A stretch of 64,000 bases of DNA, from contig CAMLDZ010000002.1 in NCBI GenBank assembly GCA_946478985.1, positions 1-64,000 of the forward strand, given 5' to 3'. The position numbers and the translations under genes were made by a program. Source of the DNA: an uncultured Solimonas sp. (GTDB lineage Bacteria; Pseudomonadota; Gammaproteobacteria; Nevskiales; Nevskiaceae). Numbering within the stretch: the stretch's first letter is position 1; the number at the start of each line of letters is the position of its first letter. This document shows, piece after piece, positions 1 to 10,754 of this stretch. The notes under the pieces are model-generated. The model had not been told where the DNA came from and ran no database searches. It saw nothing but the letters and a program-made list of their open reading frames with translations.

Positions 1-6
1 ATGGGA

Positions 7-83
7 TGGTGGTGATGAGTGGAATCGAACCACCGACCTCAGCATTATGAGTGCCGCGCTCTAACCGTCTGAGCTACATCACC
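7..83 (-). tRNA. tRNA-Met (anticodon CAT), probably elongator
   Basis: Read on the minus strand this folds as a complete cloverleaf. The 7-bp acceptor stem is GGTGATG/CATCACC with discriminator A and an encoded 3' CCA (positions 7-9). The D-arm has GTAGCTCAG, the anticodon loop is CTCATAA, and the T-arm has GGTTCGATTCC. The anticodon is CAT. The anticodon arm and TAGCTCAG...GGTTAGAGC body resemble elongator tRNA-Met. A lysidine-modified tRNA-Ile2 also carries a CAT gene anticodon and cannot be formally excluded. It lies downstream of ychF on the same strand. Confidence 0.93.
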
Positions 84-189
84 ACGGTGGGCCGCGAATT
101 GTAGGGAAAAGGTCTGCGGGCGTCGAGGTTTTTGTTGGTCGGCGCGGGGCTCGCGGACGCAGCGGCTGGCGCCGGACGCGGATGGCGGC

Positions 190-218
190 GAAGCCCTCGC
201 TGCGGGCGCGAGGGCTTC
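190..218 (-). terminator. Hairpin downstream of ychF
   Basis: GAAGCCCTCGC (190-200) and GCGAGGGCTTC (208-218) form a perfect 11-bp stem with a 7-nt loop, 16 bases past the ychF stop codon. There is no T-tract on the minus strand after the stem, so it is either a weak intrinsic terminator or a 3'-end-stabilising hairpin for the ychF operon. Confidence 0.4.
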
Positions 219-234
219 ATCGTGCCGGCTGTCG

Positions 235-1329
235 TCAGACGTTGAAGCGGAAGTGCATCACGTCGCCTTCGTGGACGACATATTCCTTGCCTTCCAGGCG
301 CCACTTGCCGGCTTCCTTGGCTCCGGCCTCGCCCTTGAACCTGATGAAGTCGTCGTAGCCGATCACTTCGGCGCGGATGAAGCCCTTCTCGAAGTCGGTG
401 TGGATGACCGCGGCGGCCTGCGGCGCGGTGGCGCCGACCTTGACGGTCCAGGCGCGGACTTCCTGCACGCCGGCGGTGAAGTAGGTCTGCAGGCCGAGCA
501 GCGCGTAGGCGCCGCGGATCACGCGATTGAGGCCCGGCTCGGTCAGGCCCAGGTCCTTGAGGAATTCGGCTTTGTCGGTCTCGTCGAGCAGGGCGATCTC
601 GGCTTCGATTGCTGCGCAGACGGCGACCACCTGCGAGCCTTCCTTGGCGGCGTAGTCCTGCACCTGCTTGAGATACGCGTTGCCGTTCTTCAGGCCGTCC
701 TCGTCGACGTTGGCGATGTACAGCGCCGGCTTGGCGGTGATCAGATTCAGATCGCGCAGCATCAGCCTTTCTTCCGGCTCCAGCGGCAGTGAACGTGCCG
801 GATTGCCGCCGTCCAGGTGCGCCTGCATGCGCTTGAGTACCTCGTACTTGGCCAGCGCTTCCTTGTTGCCGGACTTGGCGGTCTTGGCGAGGCGCTCGGC
901 GGATTTGGTGACGCTGTCGAGATCGGCCAGCGCGAGTTCGGTGTGGATGATCTCGATGTCGCGGATCGGATCCGGGCCGCCGGCGACGTGGATCACGTCC
1001 GGATCGTCGAAGCAGCGTGTGACATGCGCGATCGCATCGGTTTCGCGGATGTGGCCAAGGAACTGGTTGCCCAGGCCTTCGCCCTGCGAGGCGCCGGCGA
1101 CCAGGCCGGCGATGTCGACGAACTCGACCGCTGCCGGCACGACCTTCTGCGGCTTGACGATCTCGGACAGCGCTTCGAGCCGCAGGTCCGGCACGGCGAC
1201 GACGCCGACATTGGGATCGATCGTGCAGAACGGATAGTTCTCGGCGGCGATCTGCGCCTTGGTCAGCGCGTTGAAGAGAGTGGACTTGCCGACGTTCGGC
1301 AGGCCGACGATGCCGCATTGAATGCCCAT
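235..1329 (-). CDS. ychF: Ribosome-binding ATPase YchF (Obg family)
   Basis: This 364-residue protein has the family's usual length. It opens with [17 protein letters not shown], whose P-loop is [14 protein letters not shown] in the G3 region and a C-terminal TGS-like domain of about 80 residues ending HFRFNV follow. YchF is an Obg-family P-loop NTPase that prefers ATP, binds ribosomes and is linked to translation and oxidative-stress control. It starts 10 bp after the pth stop codon, so the two are almost certainly co-transcribed, an arrangement conserved in gammaproteobacteria. Identification rests on near-complete conservation of the N-terminal motifs and the context. Confidence 0.98.
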   Translation of the reverse strand: MGIQCGIVGLPNVGKSTLFNALTKAQIAAENYPFCTIDPNVGVVAVPDLRLEALSEIVKPQKVVPAAVEFVDIAGLVAGASQGEGLGNQFLGHIRETDAIAHVTRCFDDPDVIHVAGGPDPIRDIEIIHTELALADLDSVTKSAERLAKTAKSGNKEALAKYEVLKRMQAHLDGGNPARSLPLEPEERLMLRDLNLITAKPALYIANVDEDGLKNGNAYLKQVQDYAAKEGSQVVAVCAAIEAEIALLDETDKAEFLKDLGLTEPGLNRVIRGAYALLGLQTYFTAGVQEVRAWTVKVGATAPQAAAVIHTDFEKGFIRAEVIGYDDFIRFKGEAGAKEAGKWRLEGKEYVVHEGDVMHFRFNV

Positions 1330-1339
1330 GTTCGCGTCC

Positions 1340-1945
1340 TTACTTCGTCTTGCCGTCGCTGGGCGACGGCGGAGTGTGCAATTGCATCAGCGCGCGGTCC
1401 CAGCCGCGCGTCAGCCAGGTTTCGGCGGCGCTGGCAGCGGCGTCGAGGCCAGCCAGAATCGCCTGCTCGTCGTCACGGCCGGGGCGGCCGAGGACGTAAT
1501 TGAGTACCAGATTCTTGTCGCCGGGATGGCCGATGCCGACGCGCAGTCGCAGGTAATCGGCACCCAGCACCTTGTGGATATCGCGCAGGCCGTTGTGACC
1601 GCCATGGCCGCCGCCGGCTTTCAGGCGCATTGTGCCGGCCGGCAGGTCCAGTTCGTCGTGCGCAACCAGAATCGCGCCCGGCGTCAGCTTGTAGAACTGC
1701 GCCAGCGCCTGCACCGCCTGGCCGCTGCGATTCATGAACGTCGACGGCTTGAGCAGCAGTACGTCGTGACCGCCCAGCTTGATGCGTGCGAACTCGCCGT
1801 GAAACTTCGACTCGACGCGAAACGGTACGCGCGCCGCAGCGGCGAGCCGATCGACGAACCAGAAGCCGGCGTTGTGGCGCGTGCGCGCATAGTCCGGTCC
1901 GGGATTGCCCAGGCCGATGATCGCACGTAGTTCTGAATTCGCCAT
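1340..1945 (-). CDS. pth: Peptidyl-tRNA hydrolase
   Basis: Pth cleaves the ester bond of peptidyl-tRNAs released during abortive translation and recycles tRNA in the cytoplasm. The product begins [16 protein letters not shown] and contains the catalytic-histidine motif [10 protein letters not shown] near residue 20, plus HDELD and the GHNGLRDI segment. I take the ATG at 1945 (201 residues) because GAGTGG sits about 9 bases upstream and family members start a few residues before the GLGNPG strand. An in-frame GTG at 1957 would add four residues. The gene is preceded by rplY and followed by ychF, the usual order. A terminator hairpin separates it from rplY, so it may also have its own promoter. 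Confidence 0.97.
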   Translation of the reverse strand: MANSELRAIIGLGNPGPDYARTRHNAGFWFVDRLAAAARVPFRVESKFHGEFARIKLGGHDVLLLKPSTFMNRSGQAVQALAQFYKLTPGAILVAHDELDLPAGTMRLKAGGGHGGHNGLRDIHKVLGADYLRLRVGIGHPGDKNLVLNYVLGRPGRDDEQAILAGLDAAASAAETWLTRGWDRALMQLHTPPSPSDGKTK

Positions 1946-1963
1946 AAAGCGGTCCACTCAAAC

Positions 1964-1996
1964 AAAAAACCGCTCGCCGGGTAAGGGCGAGCGGTT
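1964..1996 (-). terminator. Rho-independent terminator of rplY
   Basis: ACCGCTCGCC (1969-1978) pairs with GGCGAGCGGT (1986-1995) around a 7-nt loop. On the minus strand the stem is followed by a run of T residues (A-run at 1964-1969). It lies between the rplY stop codon and the pth start, so it would end rplY transcripts and leave pth-ychF dependent on read-through or a local promoter. Confidence 0.85.
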
Positions 1997-2046
1997 GATG
2001 AGTCCCGTCAGGCCGCGGCGCAATGCGCCGCGTGCGGATCGGGGCT

Positions 2047-2706
2047 TTACTTCTTCTTCTCGTCCTTCTTGGCGGCGGCAGCCGGCGCTTCGGCGCCTTC
2101 CGCAGCAGCCGGCACTTCTTCCTCGACCGCGGCGCGCGGCAGATGGATCGACGCCACCGACTGGTCGTTGCCATGCTTGAGCTGCACCAGCGCGACGCCT
2201 TCCGGCAGCTTGAGCTGCGAGAGGTGCACCGACTCGTTGACGTTGAGCTGCGACAGGTCAACCTCGATGAATTCCGGCAGGTCCTTCGGCAGGCACTCGA
2301 CTTCGACCTGGTTGAGCTGATGCTCGACGATGCCGTTGCCCGGCTTCACGCCCGGCGCGATGTCGGCGCCGACGAAGTGCAGCGGCACATGCATCTTCAG
2401 CAGCTGATCGGCCAGCACGCGCTGGAAGTCGACGTGGATCGCCAGGCCGGTGACCGGGTGGCGCTGCAGGTCCTTGAGCACGACCTGCTGGGTCTGGCTG
2501 CCCAGGGTCAGCGTCAGCAGGTGCGAGTAGAACGCCTCGACCTTCAGGTGCTTGAACATCTCGTTGGCCGAAACGGCGACGGCGGTCGGTGCATCCTTGC
2601 CGCCATAGATGATGGCCGGGACCTTGCCTTCGCGACGCAGGCGGCGGCTCGCACCCTTGCCCTGATCAGCGCGCGATTCCGCGGCTACGACAAAATTTTC
2701 TTTCAT
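2047..2706 (-). CDS. rplY: 50S ribosomal protein L25, long Ctc form
   Basis: L25 binds 5S rRNA in the large subunit. The ORF can be extended upstream to 3060, but the true start is the ATG at 2706: GGAG lies 7 bases upstream, and the protein then begins MKENFVVAAESRADQGKG, matching the L25 N-terminus including RADQGKGASRRLRR. At 219 residues it is the two-domain Ctc/TL5 form rather than the short 94-residue E. coli form. Residues to about 95 are the RNA-binding domain and about 100-190 the beta domain. An Ala/Lys/Glu-rich low-complexity tail ends in KKDEKKK. It lies between prs and pth in the conserved cluster. Confidence 0.97.
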   Translation of the reverse strand: MKENFVVAAESRADQGKGASRRLRREGKVPAIIYGGKDAPTAVAVSANEMFKHLKVEAFYSHLLTLTLGSQTQQVVLKDLQRHPVTGLAIHVDFQRVLADQLLKMHVPLHFVGADIAPGVKPGNGIVEHQLNQVEVECLPKDLPEFIEVDLSQLNVNESVHLSQLKLPEGVALVQLKHGNDQSVASIHLPRAAVEEEVPAAAEGAEAPAAAAKKDEKKK

Positions 2707-2763
2707 GGGAGAACTCCGAAAATGCAAAAGGCTGCCACCCGCGACCAGGCGGCAGGGGCGCGG

Positions 2764-2769
2764 ATTGTA
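2764..2769 (-). promoter_or_regulatory. Possible -10 box for rplY
   Basis: Read on the minus strand this is TACAAT, 5 of 6 matches to the sigma-70 -10 consensus, 57 bases upstream of the rplY ATG. No convincing -35 box was seen at 16-18 bp, so the call rests mainly on the hexamer, which recurs before other genes in the window. Confidence 0.35.
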
Positions 2770-2797
2770 CAGAAAAGAAGGGTTGATGCCGAGCGGC

Positions 2798-2817
2798 GAT
2801 CCGCCCGAGGGCGGATC
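2798..2817 (-). terminator. Hairpin between prs and rplY
   Basis: GATCCGCCC (2798-2806) and GGGCGGATC (2809-2817) form a 9-bp inverted repeat with a 2-base centre. It lies 44 bases past the prs stop codon and upstream of the proposed rplY -10 box. With no adjacent T-tract on the minus strand it could be a weak terminator, an mRNA-stabilising hairpin or a protein-binding palindrome. Confidence 0.35.
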
Positions 2818-2860
2818 ACGCGGGCAGCCGGGCAGCCGGGCGGACGCGCGCCGGCGCGAA

Positions 2861-3814
2861 TCAGTCGACGTAGAGCGAGCTGACCGATTCTTCGGCGGAG
2901 ATGCGGCGGATCGTCTCGGCCAGCAGGCCGGCGATCGACAGCTGGCGGACCTTGGGGCAGGCGCGCGCCGCGGCGGACAGCGGAATGGTGTCGGTGACGA
3001 CCATCTCGTCCAGCTCGGAATTGCTGATGTTGGTAATCGCCGGGCCCGACAGCACCGCATGGGTCACATAGGCGACGACCTTGATCGCGCCTTCTTCCTT
3101 GAGCGCGGCGGCAGCCTTGCACAGCGTGCCGGCGGTGTCGACGAGATCGTCGACCAGCACGCAGGTCTTGCCGCTGACGTCGCCGATGATGTTCATCACC
3201 CGCGATTCGTTCGGCTTCGGGCGGCGCTTGTCGATGATCGCGAGTTCGGCGTCGTCGAGGCGCTTGGCCACCGCGCGGGCGCGGACCACGCCACCCACGT
3301 CGGGGGCGACGACGATCAGGTTCTCGTACTTCTGACGCCAGATCTCGCCCAGCAGCACCGGGCTGGCATAGACGTTGTCGACCGGGATGTCGAAGAAGCC
3401 CTGGATCTGGTCGGCGTGCAGATCGACCGTCAGCACGCGGTCGGCGCCGCACTCGCCGATCATGTCGGCGACCACCTTGGCCGAGATCGGCACGCGCGCG
3501 CTGCGCGGTCGGCGATCCTGGCGGGCATAGCCGAAGTAGGGGATGACGGCGGTGACGCGGCCGGCGGAACTGCGCTTGAGCGCGTCCAGCATCAGCAGCA
3601 GTTCCATCACGTTATCGTTGGTCGGCGCGCAGGTGGGCTGCACGACGAAGACGTCCTTGCCGCGGACGTTCTCCAGGATCTCGATCTGTACTTCGCCGTC
3701 CGAGAACTGCGCGACCATGGCCTGGCCCAGCGAAGTCTTCAGATAGCCCGCGATATCCTGAGACAGCTTCGGATTCGCGTTGCCGGAGAACAGCATCAGC
3801 TTGGAGTCGGCCAT
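2861..3814 (-). CDS. prs: Ribose-phosphate pyrophosphokinase
   Basis: This enzyme makes PRPP from ribose 5-phosphate and ATP, the precursor for nucleotides, histidine and tryptophan. The 317-residue length is standard. Visible motifs are the N-terminal [26 protein letters not shown] (divalent-metal/ATP region), the [13 protein letters not shown] segment and the PRPP-binding loop [12 protein letters not shown]. The start at 3814 fits the family N-terminus. It lies between tRNA-Gln and rplY in the conserved ispE-tRNA-prs-rplY-pth order. The purM and purN genes elsewhere in this window use its product. Confidence 0.98.
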   Translation of the reverse strand: MADSKLMLFSGNANPKLSQDIAGYLKTSLGQAMVAQFSDGEVQIEILENVRGKDVFVVQPTCAPTNDNVMELLLMLDALKRSSAGRVTAVIPYFGYARQDRRPRSARVPISAKVVADMIGECGADRVLTVDLHADQIQGFFDIPVDNVYASPVLLGEIWRQKYENLIVVAPDVGGVVRARAVAKRLDDAELAIIDKRRPKPNESRVMNIIGDVSGKTCVLVDDLVDTAGTLCKAAAALKEEGAIKVVAYVTHAVLSGPAITNISNSELDEMVVTDTIPLSAAARACPKVRQLSIAGLLAETIRRISAEESVSSLYVD

Positions 3815-3937
3815 GCGGGTGCCTGCGGTCTACCTTGCTTTGGTGTTGCGGTCACGGTCCGGGCTGGACCGTCTTGCGTGAAACCTGCGCCGGGAACGGC
3901 GTTCAGGGCTTGTAGCCGGATGTCTGCACGAACGATT

Positions 3938-4012
3938 TGGCTGGGGCGGATGGATTCGAACCACCGATTGGCAGGATCAAAACCTGCTGCCTTACCACTT
4001 GGCGACGCCCCA
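3938..4012 (-). tRNA. tRNA-Gln (anticodon TTG)
   Basis: On the minus strand the acceptor stem is TGGGGCG/CGCCCCA with discriminator G and an encoded CCA (3938-3940). The D-arm contains TCGCCAAG, the anticodon loop is TTTTGAT, giving TTG, and the T-arm has GGTTCGAATCC. The body closely resembles E. coli tRNA-Gln. It lies between ispE and prs, the conserved gammaproteobacterial position, and is probably co-transcribed with both. Confidence 0.95.
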
Positions 4013-4107
4013 AGACTGTCAAATCGACGTGACGCCAGCCGTCCGTCCTTCAAGCGGCGCGCATTATATCGGATGCGTGGCGAGGATCGGGCAGGCTTGC
4101 GGCAAAT

Positions 4108-4989
4108 TTAGGAGCGTGCCACCGCATCCAGCAGCGGCGAGCGGTTGCAGCCGCGCGCAACGATCTGGTTCCACGCCGCCGGTGCCCGCGCTGCGACCGC
4201 GCTGGCCGCCGCGCGATCGGCAAACGCCGCAAACACCGAGGCGCCGGTGCCCGACATCCGCGCCGCCGGCGCGTGCTGTCGCAGCCAGGCCAGGGCTTCA
4301 CCGACCTGCGGATAGCGGGCCACCGTGACCGCCTCGCAGTCATTGCCGACGTGGCCGGCGCGGAAATCATCGAGGGTGACCGGCGCGTGATCGCGGCGCA
4401 GCTCCGGCGCGCTGAAGATCTCTGCGGTCGGCACCGTCACCGGCGGCGTCAGGATCAGATACCAGGGTTCGTCGATCTGCACCGGGCGCAGGCGTTCGCC
4501 GATGCCCTCGGCCCAGGCCGCCAGTCCGCGCACGAACACCGGCACGTCGGCGCCGAGCCGCAGGCCGATCTGCGCGACCTCGTCGGTTGGAAAGCCGAGG
4601 TTCCACAGGCGGTTGAGTGCCACCAGCGTGGTCGCCGCGTTGCTGGAGCCGCCGCCGAGTCCGGCGCCGGTCGGCAGCCTTTTCTCGACGTGAATGTCGA
4701 TGCCCAGGTTGGCGCCGGAGGCCTGCTGGATCGCGCGCGCGGCGCGGAGCACCAGGTCGTCCTCGGCGGCCACGTCGAAGGGGCCACCGCTGCGCTGGAT
4801 CTGGCTGTCGCCGCGCGGCCGGAAGAACAGGCTGTCGCCAAAATCGACGAACTGGAACAGGGTCTGCAGCTCGTGGTAGCCGTCGTCGCGGCGACCGGTG
4901 ACATGCAGGAATAGATTCAGCTTGGCCGGTGCCGGCCAGGGGAATTCGGCCGTGAACGGGCCTTGGGTGATCGCGTGCATCGCCTGCAT
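4108..4989 (-). CDS. ispE: 4-diphosphocytidyl-2-C-methyl-D-erythritol kinase
   Basis: This GHMP-superfamily kinase phosphorylates CDP-methylerythritol in the MEP isoprenoid pathway. Evidence is the N-terminal WPAPAKLNLFLHV, the GHMP ATP-binding loop LPTGAGLGGGSSNAA near residues 105-120, and the C-terminal RMSGTGASVFAAF glycine-rich segment. The length of 293 residues is normal. Two in-frame ATGs compete: 4989 and 4980 (starting MHAITQ). Neither has a strong ribosome-binding site. It lies 60 bp downstream of lolB, an arrangement common in gammaproteobacteria. Confidence 0.96.
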   Translation of the reverse strand: MQAMHAITQGPFTAEFPWPAPAKLNLFLHVTGRRDDGYHELQTLFQFVDFGDSLFFRPRGDSQIQRSGGPFDVAAEDDLVLRAARAIQQASGANLGIDIHVEKRLPTGAGLGGGSSNAATTLVALNRLWNLGFPTDEVAQIGLRLGADVPVFVRGLAAWAEGIGERLRPVQIDEPWYLILTPPVTVPTAEIFSAPELRRDHAPVTLDDFRAGHVGNDCEAVTVARYPQVGEALAWLRQHAPAARMSGTGASVFAAFADRAAASAVAARAPAAWNQIVARGCNRSPLLDAVARS

Positions 4990-5049
4990 GTACTCAAAGG
5001 GAAGCGCCGGCCTGGTCGAGCCGTCGCTTCTGCGGATTCGGGGTGCGGC

Positions 5050-5682
5050 TTAGGACTTGGGGCTTTCTGCAGCCGCAGCGGGCGGGAGACCGTCCCAGCG
5101 ATCGACGATCAGCTTCAGCGTGATCCGGTCGTTGGCGGCCTCGATGCGGCGCGGCAAGGCAAACCCCTGCGCATCTTGATATTCGAGATAGAGGAAAGTC
5201 CAGCCATCCTGTTCGAGCCGTGCCAGCCGGCCATCCTCGTCGAAGCGTGTGCGCGCCGGCGCGCCCGGCGCCGGCAGCCCCAGGGCCCACCAGCGCAGGC
5301 CGCGGATCGGTACCGTCCAGCCGGCGCGCGCATAGAGCCAGGCTTCCGGGTCGTCGGTGACGTCGATGCCGTCCTTGCTGCGGATCTCGACCTCACGGTC
5401 GTTGCCGTGGATCGCCAGCGCGCCGGCGCCGAAAGGACCGGCGAGGCGCACGTCGAAGCGGCCATCGGCCTCCTGCTTCCAGCGCAGATCGGCCTTGACA
5501 CCGCCGCCGCCGGCAGCGCGGCCCTGCAGGCTGAACGTCTGGATCGTCGCCAGCAGCTGGCGATGGCGCTGCCAGGCCGCGCCGCCGTCCTCGCGCTGGG
5601 TCGGCGGTGCGACGGTGGCGCAGGCGCCGAGCAGCAGCAGGCCCAGCGCAGCCAGCAGGCCGCGCGCGGTCGCCGGACTCAT
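5050..5682 (-). CDS. lolB: Outer-membrane lipoprotein receptor LolB
   Basis: LolB accepts lipoproteins from the periplasmic carrier LolA and inserts them into the inner leaflet of the outer membrane. The 210-residue protein has a short signal peptide ending in the lipobox LLGAC, so the mature N-terminus would be an acylated Cys near residue 21. The remainder shows the LolB pattern: FSLQGR early, then DLRWKQ and repeated beta-strand sequences. Its ATG overlaps the stop codon of the upstream TPR gene (ATGA), which implies translational coupling. ispE follows, as in many relatives. Confidence 0.93.
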   Translation of the reverse strand: MSPATARGLLAALGLLLLGACATVAPPTQREDGGAAWQRHRQLLATIQTFSLQGRAAGGGGVKADLRWKQEADGRFDVRLAGPFGAGALAIHGNDREVEIRSKDGIDVTDDPEAWLYARAGWTVPIRGLRWWALGLPAPGAPARTRFDEDGRLARLEQDGWTFLYLEYQDAQGFALPRRIEAANDRITLKLIVDRWDGLPPAAAAESPKS

Positions 5683-7376
5683 TTATTGAGCCGCTGCACC
5701 GTCTCGAGCAGGACCGGGTGCTTGGGGCTGTCGCGCAGCGCCTGCTCCCAGACCGTGCGCGCTTCGTCACGGCGCCCCAGCGTCCACAGCACCTCGCCGA
5801 GGTGGGCAGCGACTTCCGGATCGGGAAAATCGGCAAAGGCCTTCTGCAGCAGTTCACTGGCGGTCTGCGCATTGCCGCGCTTGAACTCGACCCAGCCCAT
5901 GCTGTCGATGATCGCCGCGTCGTCCGGGTCCAGCTCCAGCGCGCGGCCGACCAGCTGGTGGGCCTCGTCGAGGCGCTTGGTGTGCACGGCCAGCATGTAG
6001 CCGAGCGCGTTCAGCGAGCGGGTGTCGTCCGGATCGCTCGCCAGCACCGCGCGCAGGTCCTTCTCGGCGTCGGCGATCTTGGCGGTGCGCTCGAACACCA
6101 GCGAGCGGCTGTACAGCAGATCCTGGTTGTCGGGCTCATCGATGAGGGCGCCGTTGAGCAGCTTCAGCGACTCGTCGAAGCGGCCCAGGTTCATCAGCAG
6201 CTCGGATTCGGCCAGCACGAAGCGCGATGCGAACTGCGGATAGTTGTCGCGCAGTTCCCGCAGTTCGCCGAGTGCTTCCTCGGTGCGGCCCATCTGCGCC
6301 AGCACCGCGGCCTGGCGGATGGCGGCGTCGAGGCCGCGCGCGCCGCGGGTGACGCGGTTGTAGTAGAGCAGGGCGTCCTCATAGCGGCCGCTGGCCTCGG
6401 CAAGGCGGCCGAGCTGGAACGCCGCATCCTCGCTGCGCTCGCCGTCGAGCAGCGGTTTCAGCCATTTCTCGGCGCTGCTGACATCGCGGTCGTTGGCGGC
6501 CATCACGCCGAGCGCGAACATCGCGTCCGGCTGGTTCGGCGTGCGCGCCAGCACCTTGTCCAGCTGCGCGCGCGCGGCGTCGCGCTGCCGGGATTCGAGC
6601 AGCAGCTTGGCGAAGGCCAGGCGCAGCTCATCGGCCTGCGGATCCTTCTTGACCACGGTCTCGATCAGCGTCTGCGCCTCGTCGTAGCGATCCAGCTTGA
6701 CCAGCACGCCGACGCGCAGCAGCTTCTCGTCGCGGCTCTTGGGGGCCAGCTCGACCGCCTTGCGCGAGGCCTGATCGGCCAGTTCGGCCTTGTTGAAGCG
6801 CAGCGCGACGATCGCCACCGCGTGCGCGCCGCCGGCGCTCTTGGGGTACTTCGCCGCCAGCCGCTGCACCGCAGCCAGTGCGGCATCGGCCTGCTCCGGC
6901 GCCGTCTGGCTGAGCACCGAGGCAACGATCGGGAAGGCGTCGTCGACGCCGCCCGCATGGCCTTGGACGATCGCATCGAGCTGCTGGTTGACGATCTCGA
7001 GGTCGTCATGGGCGAGCGCGATGCGCGCGATCACCTCGCGCGCGTCCATCGAACTGGGTTCCAGCTGCAGCCAGCGCTGCGCGCCTTGCAGCGCCAGGGC
7101 CTCGTCGCGAGCCGATATCGCCAGCATGGTGGCGCGTTGCGCCAGCGCTGCGTCGTCGACCGTCTCCAGCGCTGCCAGGAACTCGCGGGCGGCGACGCCC
7201 GGCTCCTTGCGGCCGGCCGCCATCTCGCCCGCCATCAGGTGAAACTGCGCGGCGACCTCGGCATCGCTGCGTTCGGCCGGCTCCGCCGGGTCGGCAGCGC
7301 AGGCGGCGCCCGCCTGCAGCAGCAGGCCGAGGAAAATGCCGGGAAGGATGCCGGTGAGGACTGATGAGGCGCGCAT
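5679..7376 (-). CDS. TPR-repeat protein, exported
   Basis: The 565-residue product begins MRASSVLTGILPGIFLG, an N-terminal signal peptide with a hydrophobic core and an Ala-rich cleavage region (AGAACAAD). The rest is a succession of tetratricopeptide repeats, with helices such as ALYYNRVTRGARGLDAAIRQ and LNALGYMLAV recurring about every 34 residues. GGAG 5 bases before the ATG at 7376 fixes the start, although the frame is open far upstream. Homologous TPR proteins precede lolB in many gammaproteobacteria. A role in envelope or lipoprotein biogenesis is inferred from context only. It is divergent from hemA and coupled to lolB by a 4-bp overlap. Confidence 0.88.
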   Translation of the reverse strand: MRASSVLTGILPGIFLGLLLQAGAACAADPAEPAERSDAEVAAQFHLMAGEMAAGRKEPGVAAREFLAALETVDDAALAQRATMLAISARDEALALQGAQRWLQLEPSSMDAREVIARIALAHDDLEIVNQQLDAIVQGHAGGVDDAFPIVASVLSQTAPEQADAALAAVQRLAAKYPKSAGGAHAVAIVALRFNKAELADQASRKAVELAPKSRDEKLLRVGVLVKLDRYDEAQTLIETVVKKDPQADELRLAFAKLLLESRQRDAARAQLDKVLARTPNQPDAMFALGVMAANDRDVSSAEKWLKPLLDGERSEDAAFQLGRLAEASGRYEDALLYYNRVTRGARGLDAAIRQAAVLAQMGRTEEALGELRELRDNYPQFASRFVLAESELLMNLGRFDESLKLLNGALIDEPDNQDLLYSRSLVFERTAKIADAEKDLRAVLASDPDDTRSLNALGYMLAVHTKRLDEAHQLVGRALELDPDDAAIIDSMGWVEFKRGNAQTASELLQKAFADFPDPEVAAHLGEVLWTLGRRDEARTVWEQALRDSPKHPVLLETVQRLNK

Positions 7377-7479
7377 GGGACTCCGAGGTCGCCGAAGCGA
7401 GGAATATTCAAGACAGACATTATCGCGTCCGGCAGGTTCCGGGCGAGCTGGCATGAATGCTGCGATCCGGCCGCTGACG

Positions 7480-7485
7480 TAAAAT
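7480..7485 (+). promoter_or_regulatory. Possible -10 box for hemA
   Basis: TAAAAT (5 of 6 matches to TATAAT) lies 26 bases upstream of the hemA ATG, in the 135-bp gap between the divergent TPR gene and hemA. No clear -35 hexamer precedes it, so support is limited. Confidence 0.3.
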
Positions 7486-7511
7486 ACCGACGTTTTCGTC
7501 GCGGATAGCCA

Positions 7512-8771
7512 ATGACCCTCGTCACGCTCGGTCTGAGCCATCATCGCGCGCCTGTCGAGGCGCGTGAGCGGCTTTCGTTCACCGAGCCGGACCTGCCGGC
7601 GGCGGTGACGCGGCTGCGCGCGCTGCCCGACGTCAACGAAGCCGCCATCCTGTCCACCTGCAACCGCACCGAAATCATGGCGGTGACGACGCTGGGGGCG
7701 GAGGAGCGGCTGCTGGAGTGGTGGCGCCGCGAGCGGCAAGCCCCTGAAGGCTATATCGAAAAGTTCGCTTACTCGCATCGCGACCTGGGCAGCGTCACGC
7801 ACAGCCTGCGGGTGGCGGCCGGCCTGGACTCGATGATCGTCGGCGAGCCGCAGATTCTCGGCCAGATGAAACAGTCGTTCGCGGTGGCCAGCGAGGTGCG
7901 CAGCCTGGGACCTGTGCTGTCGCGGCTGTTCCAGCATTCGTTCTCGGTGGCCAAGCTGGTCCGCTCGCAGACCCAGGTCGGCGCGCATCCGGTATCGGTC
8001 GCCTACGCGGCGCTGCAACTGGCGCGGCGCATCTTCACCGATCTGCACGGCCAGACCGCGGTGCTGATCGGTGCCGGCGAGATGATCCAGCTGGTGGCGC
8101 GCCATCTGCATCAGCACGGCGTCGGCCGCATCGTCGTTGCCAACCGCTCGCTGGACCGCGCCGATCGTCTCGCCCGCGAAGTGCATGGCTACGCGATCAG
8201 CCTGACCGATCTGCCGAACTATCTGGGCGACGCCGACCTGATCATCTCGTCGACCGCTGCCCGCGGCCTGGTGCTGGAGCGCGAGGCGATGGAGCGCGCG
8301 ATCCGCACGCGCCGGCGCAAGCCGGTGTTCATGATCGATCTCGCGGTGCCGCGCGACATCGATCCCAAAATCGCCCAGCTCGAAGACATCTACCTGTACA
8401 CGATCGACGACCTGCGCGCCGTCATCACCGAGAACCTCAAGCTGCGCGAGGAAGCGGCGCGACAGGCCGAGGTGCTGATCGAGACGCAGGCGCAGGAGTT
8501 CGCACGCTGGCTGGAGAGCCGCGACGCAGGCAGCACCATCCAGCAGCTGCGTGCCCGCGCGCGCCACAGTCGCGACGAGGTGCTGGAGAAGGCGCGACGC
8601 AAGCTGGCCGCCGGCGAGCCGGTCGAGGACGTGCTCGGCTTCGTCGCCGACACCCTCAGCAACAAGATCCTGCATGCGCCGTCGCAGACACTGCGCCGCG
8701 CCGACGCGGTCGAGCAGGCACTGTTGCTCAGCGCCACGCGTAAACTCTTCGACCTGCCCGAAGAGCCTTAG
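7512..8771 (+). CDS. hemA: Glutamyl-tRNA reductase
   Basis: HemA reduces glutamyl-tRNA(Glu) to glutamate-1-semialdehyde, the first committed step of the C5 tetrapyrrole pathway. The 419-residue protein has N-terminal [15 protein letters not shown] and the catalytic Cys50 in [22 protein letters not shown] lies in the substrate domain, the NADPH-binding GAGEM follows near residue 180, and a helical dimerisation domain completes it. It is the first gene of the hemA-prfA-prmC-moeB run, conserved in gammaproteobacteria, and diverges from the TPR-lolB-ispE operon. Confidence 0.98.
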   Translation: MTLVTLGLSHHRAPVEARERLSFTEPDLPAAVTRLRALPDVNEAAILSTCNRTEIMAVTTLGAEERLLEWWRRERQAPEGYIEKFAYSHRDLGSVTHSLRVAAGLDSMIVGEPQILGQMKQSFAVASEVRSLGPVLSRLFQHSFSVAKLVRSQTQVGAHPVSVAYAALQLARRIFTDLHGQTAVLIGAGEMIQLVARHLHQHGVGRIVVANRSLDRADRLAREVHGYAISLTDLPNYLGDADLIISSTAARGLVLEREAMERAIRTRRRKPVFMIDLAVPRDIDPKIAQLEDIYLYTIDDLRAVITENLKLREEAARQAEVLIETQAQEFARWLESRDAGSTIQQLRARARHSRDEVLEKARRKLAAGEPVEDVLGFVADTLSNKILHAPSQTLRRADAVEQALLLSATRKLFDLPEEP

Positions 8772-8844
8772 CGGTCTTCCGCGGGTCCTGCGCGGGGCGC
8801 CTGCCGCTGCGCCATTTCTCTCTTTTGTTTCGGTTCTTCCCAAG

Positions 8845-9923
<1,079 letters not shown>

Positions 9924-9927
<4 letters not shown>

Positions 9928-10754
9928 ACATCGCCCAGGCCCTGCGCGACGCGCAGTCGCGTCTCGCCGCGCACAGCGACAGCGCGCGGCTCGACGCCGA
10001 ACTGCTGCTCGGCGCGCAACTGGGCTGGAACCGCGCGCAGCTGTTCGCGCGCGGCGATGCGGCGCTGTCGGAGCGCGATGCAGCGATTTTCGAGGCAAAG
10101 CTGCAGCGGCGCATGGCCGGCGAGCCGGTGGCCTACCTGACTGGCCGCCAGGGTTTCTGGTCGCTCGATCTGCAGGTCAGCGCCGCGGTGCTGGTGCCGC
10201 GTCCGGAGACTGAGCTGCTGGTCGAATGGGCGCTGGAGCTGCTGATGCCGGCGCATGCGCCGCGCGTCGCCGATCTGGGTACCGGCAGCGGCGCGCTGGC
10301 GCTGGCGCTGCAGGCGTCGAAGGCCGATGCGCGAGTGATCGCCAGCGATGTCTCGGCAGCCGCCCTGGGCGTCGCCCGTGCCAATGCGGCGCGCCTGCGC
10401 CTGCCGGTCGAGTTTCGCGAGGGCTCGTGGTGGCGGGTCTGTACGGCCGATGAGCGCTTCGATCTGGTGGTGTCCAATCCCCCGTATATCGCGCGCGACG
10501 ACACCCATCTGCCGGCGCTGCGGCACGAGCCGCTGCTGGCGCTCAGCGACGGCGCCGACGGCCTGCAGGCGCTGCGCGAGATCGTCAGCGCTGCGCCGGC
10601 GCACCTGCGGCACGGCGGCTGGCTGCTGGTCGAGCACGGCTGGCAGCAGGGCGAGGCGGTGCGCGCGCTGTTCGACGCCGCCGGGTTCTCGTCGATCCAA
10701 ACCCGACGTGATCTGGAACGGCGCGAACGCGCCAGCGGAGGCTGCCTCGCATGA
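9924..10754 (+). CDS. prmC: Release-factor glutamine N5-methyltransferase
   Basis: PrmC (HemK) methylates the GGQ glutamine of RF1 and RF2 using S-adenosylmethionine. The 276-residue protein has an N-terminal helical domain, YLTGRQGFW before the core, the SAM-binding motif [11 protein letters not shown] and the catalytic NPPY motif in [12 protein letters not shown]. It starts with GTG, overlapping the prfA stop by 4 bp, and ends overlapping the next gene by 4 bp, so three consecutive genes are coupled. Confidence 0.97.

Noticed and set aside
5607..7364. Long plus-strand open frame opposite the TPR gene
   Set aside because: It has biased, repetitive Ala/Gln/Arg-rich composition and no start signal, and it is the complementary shadow of the TPR-repeat codons.
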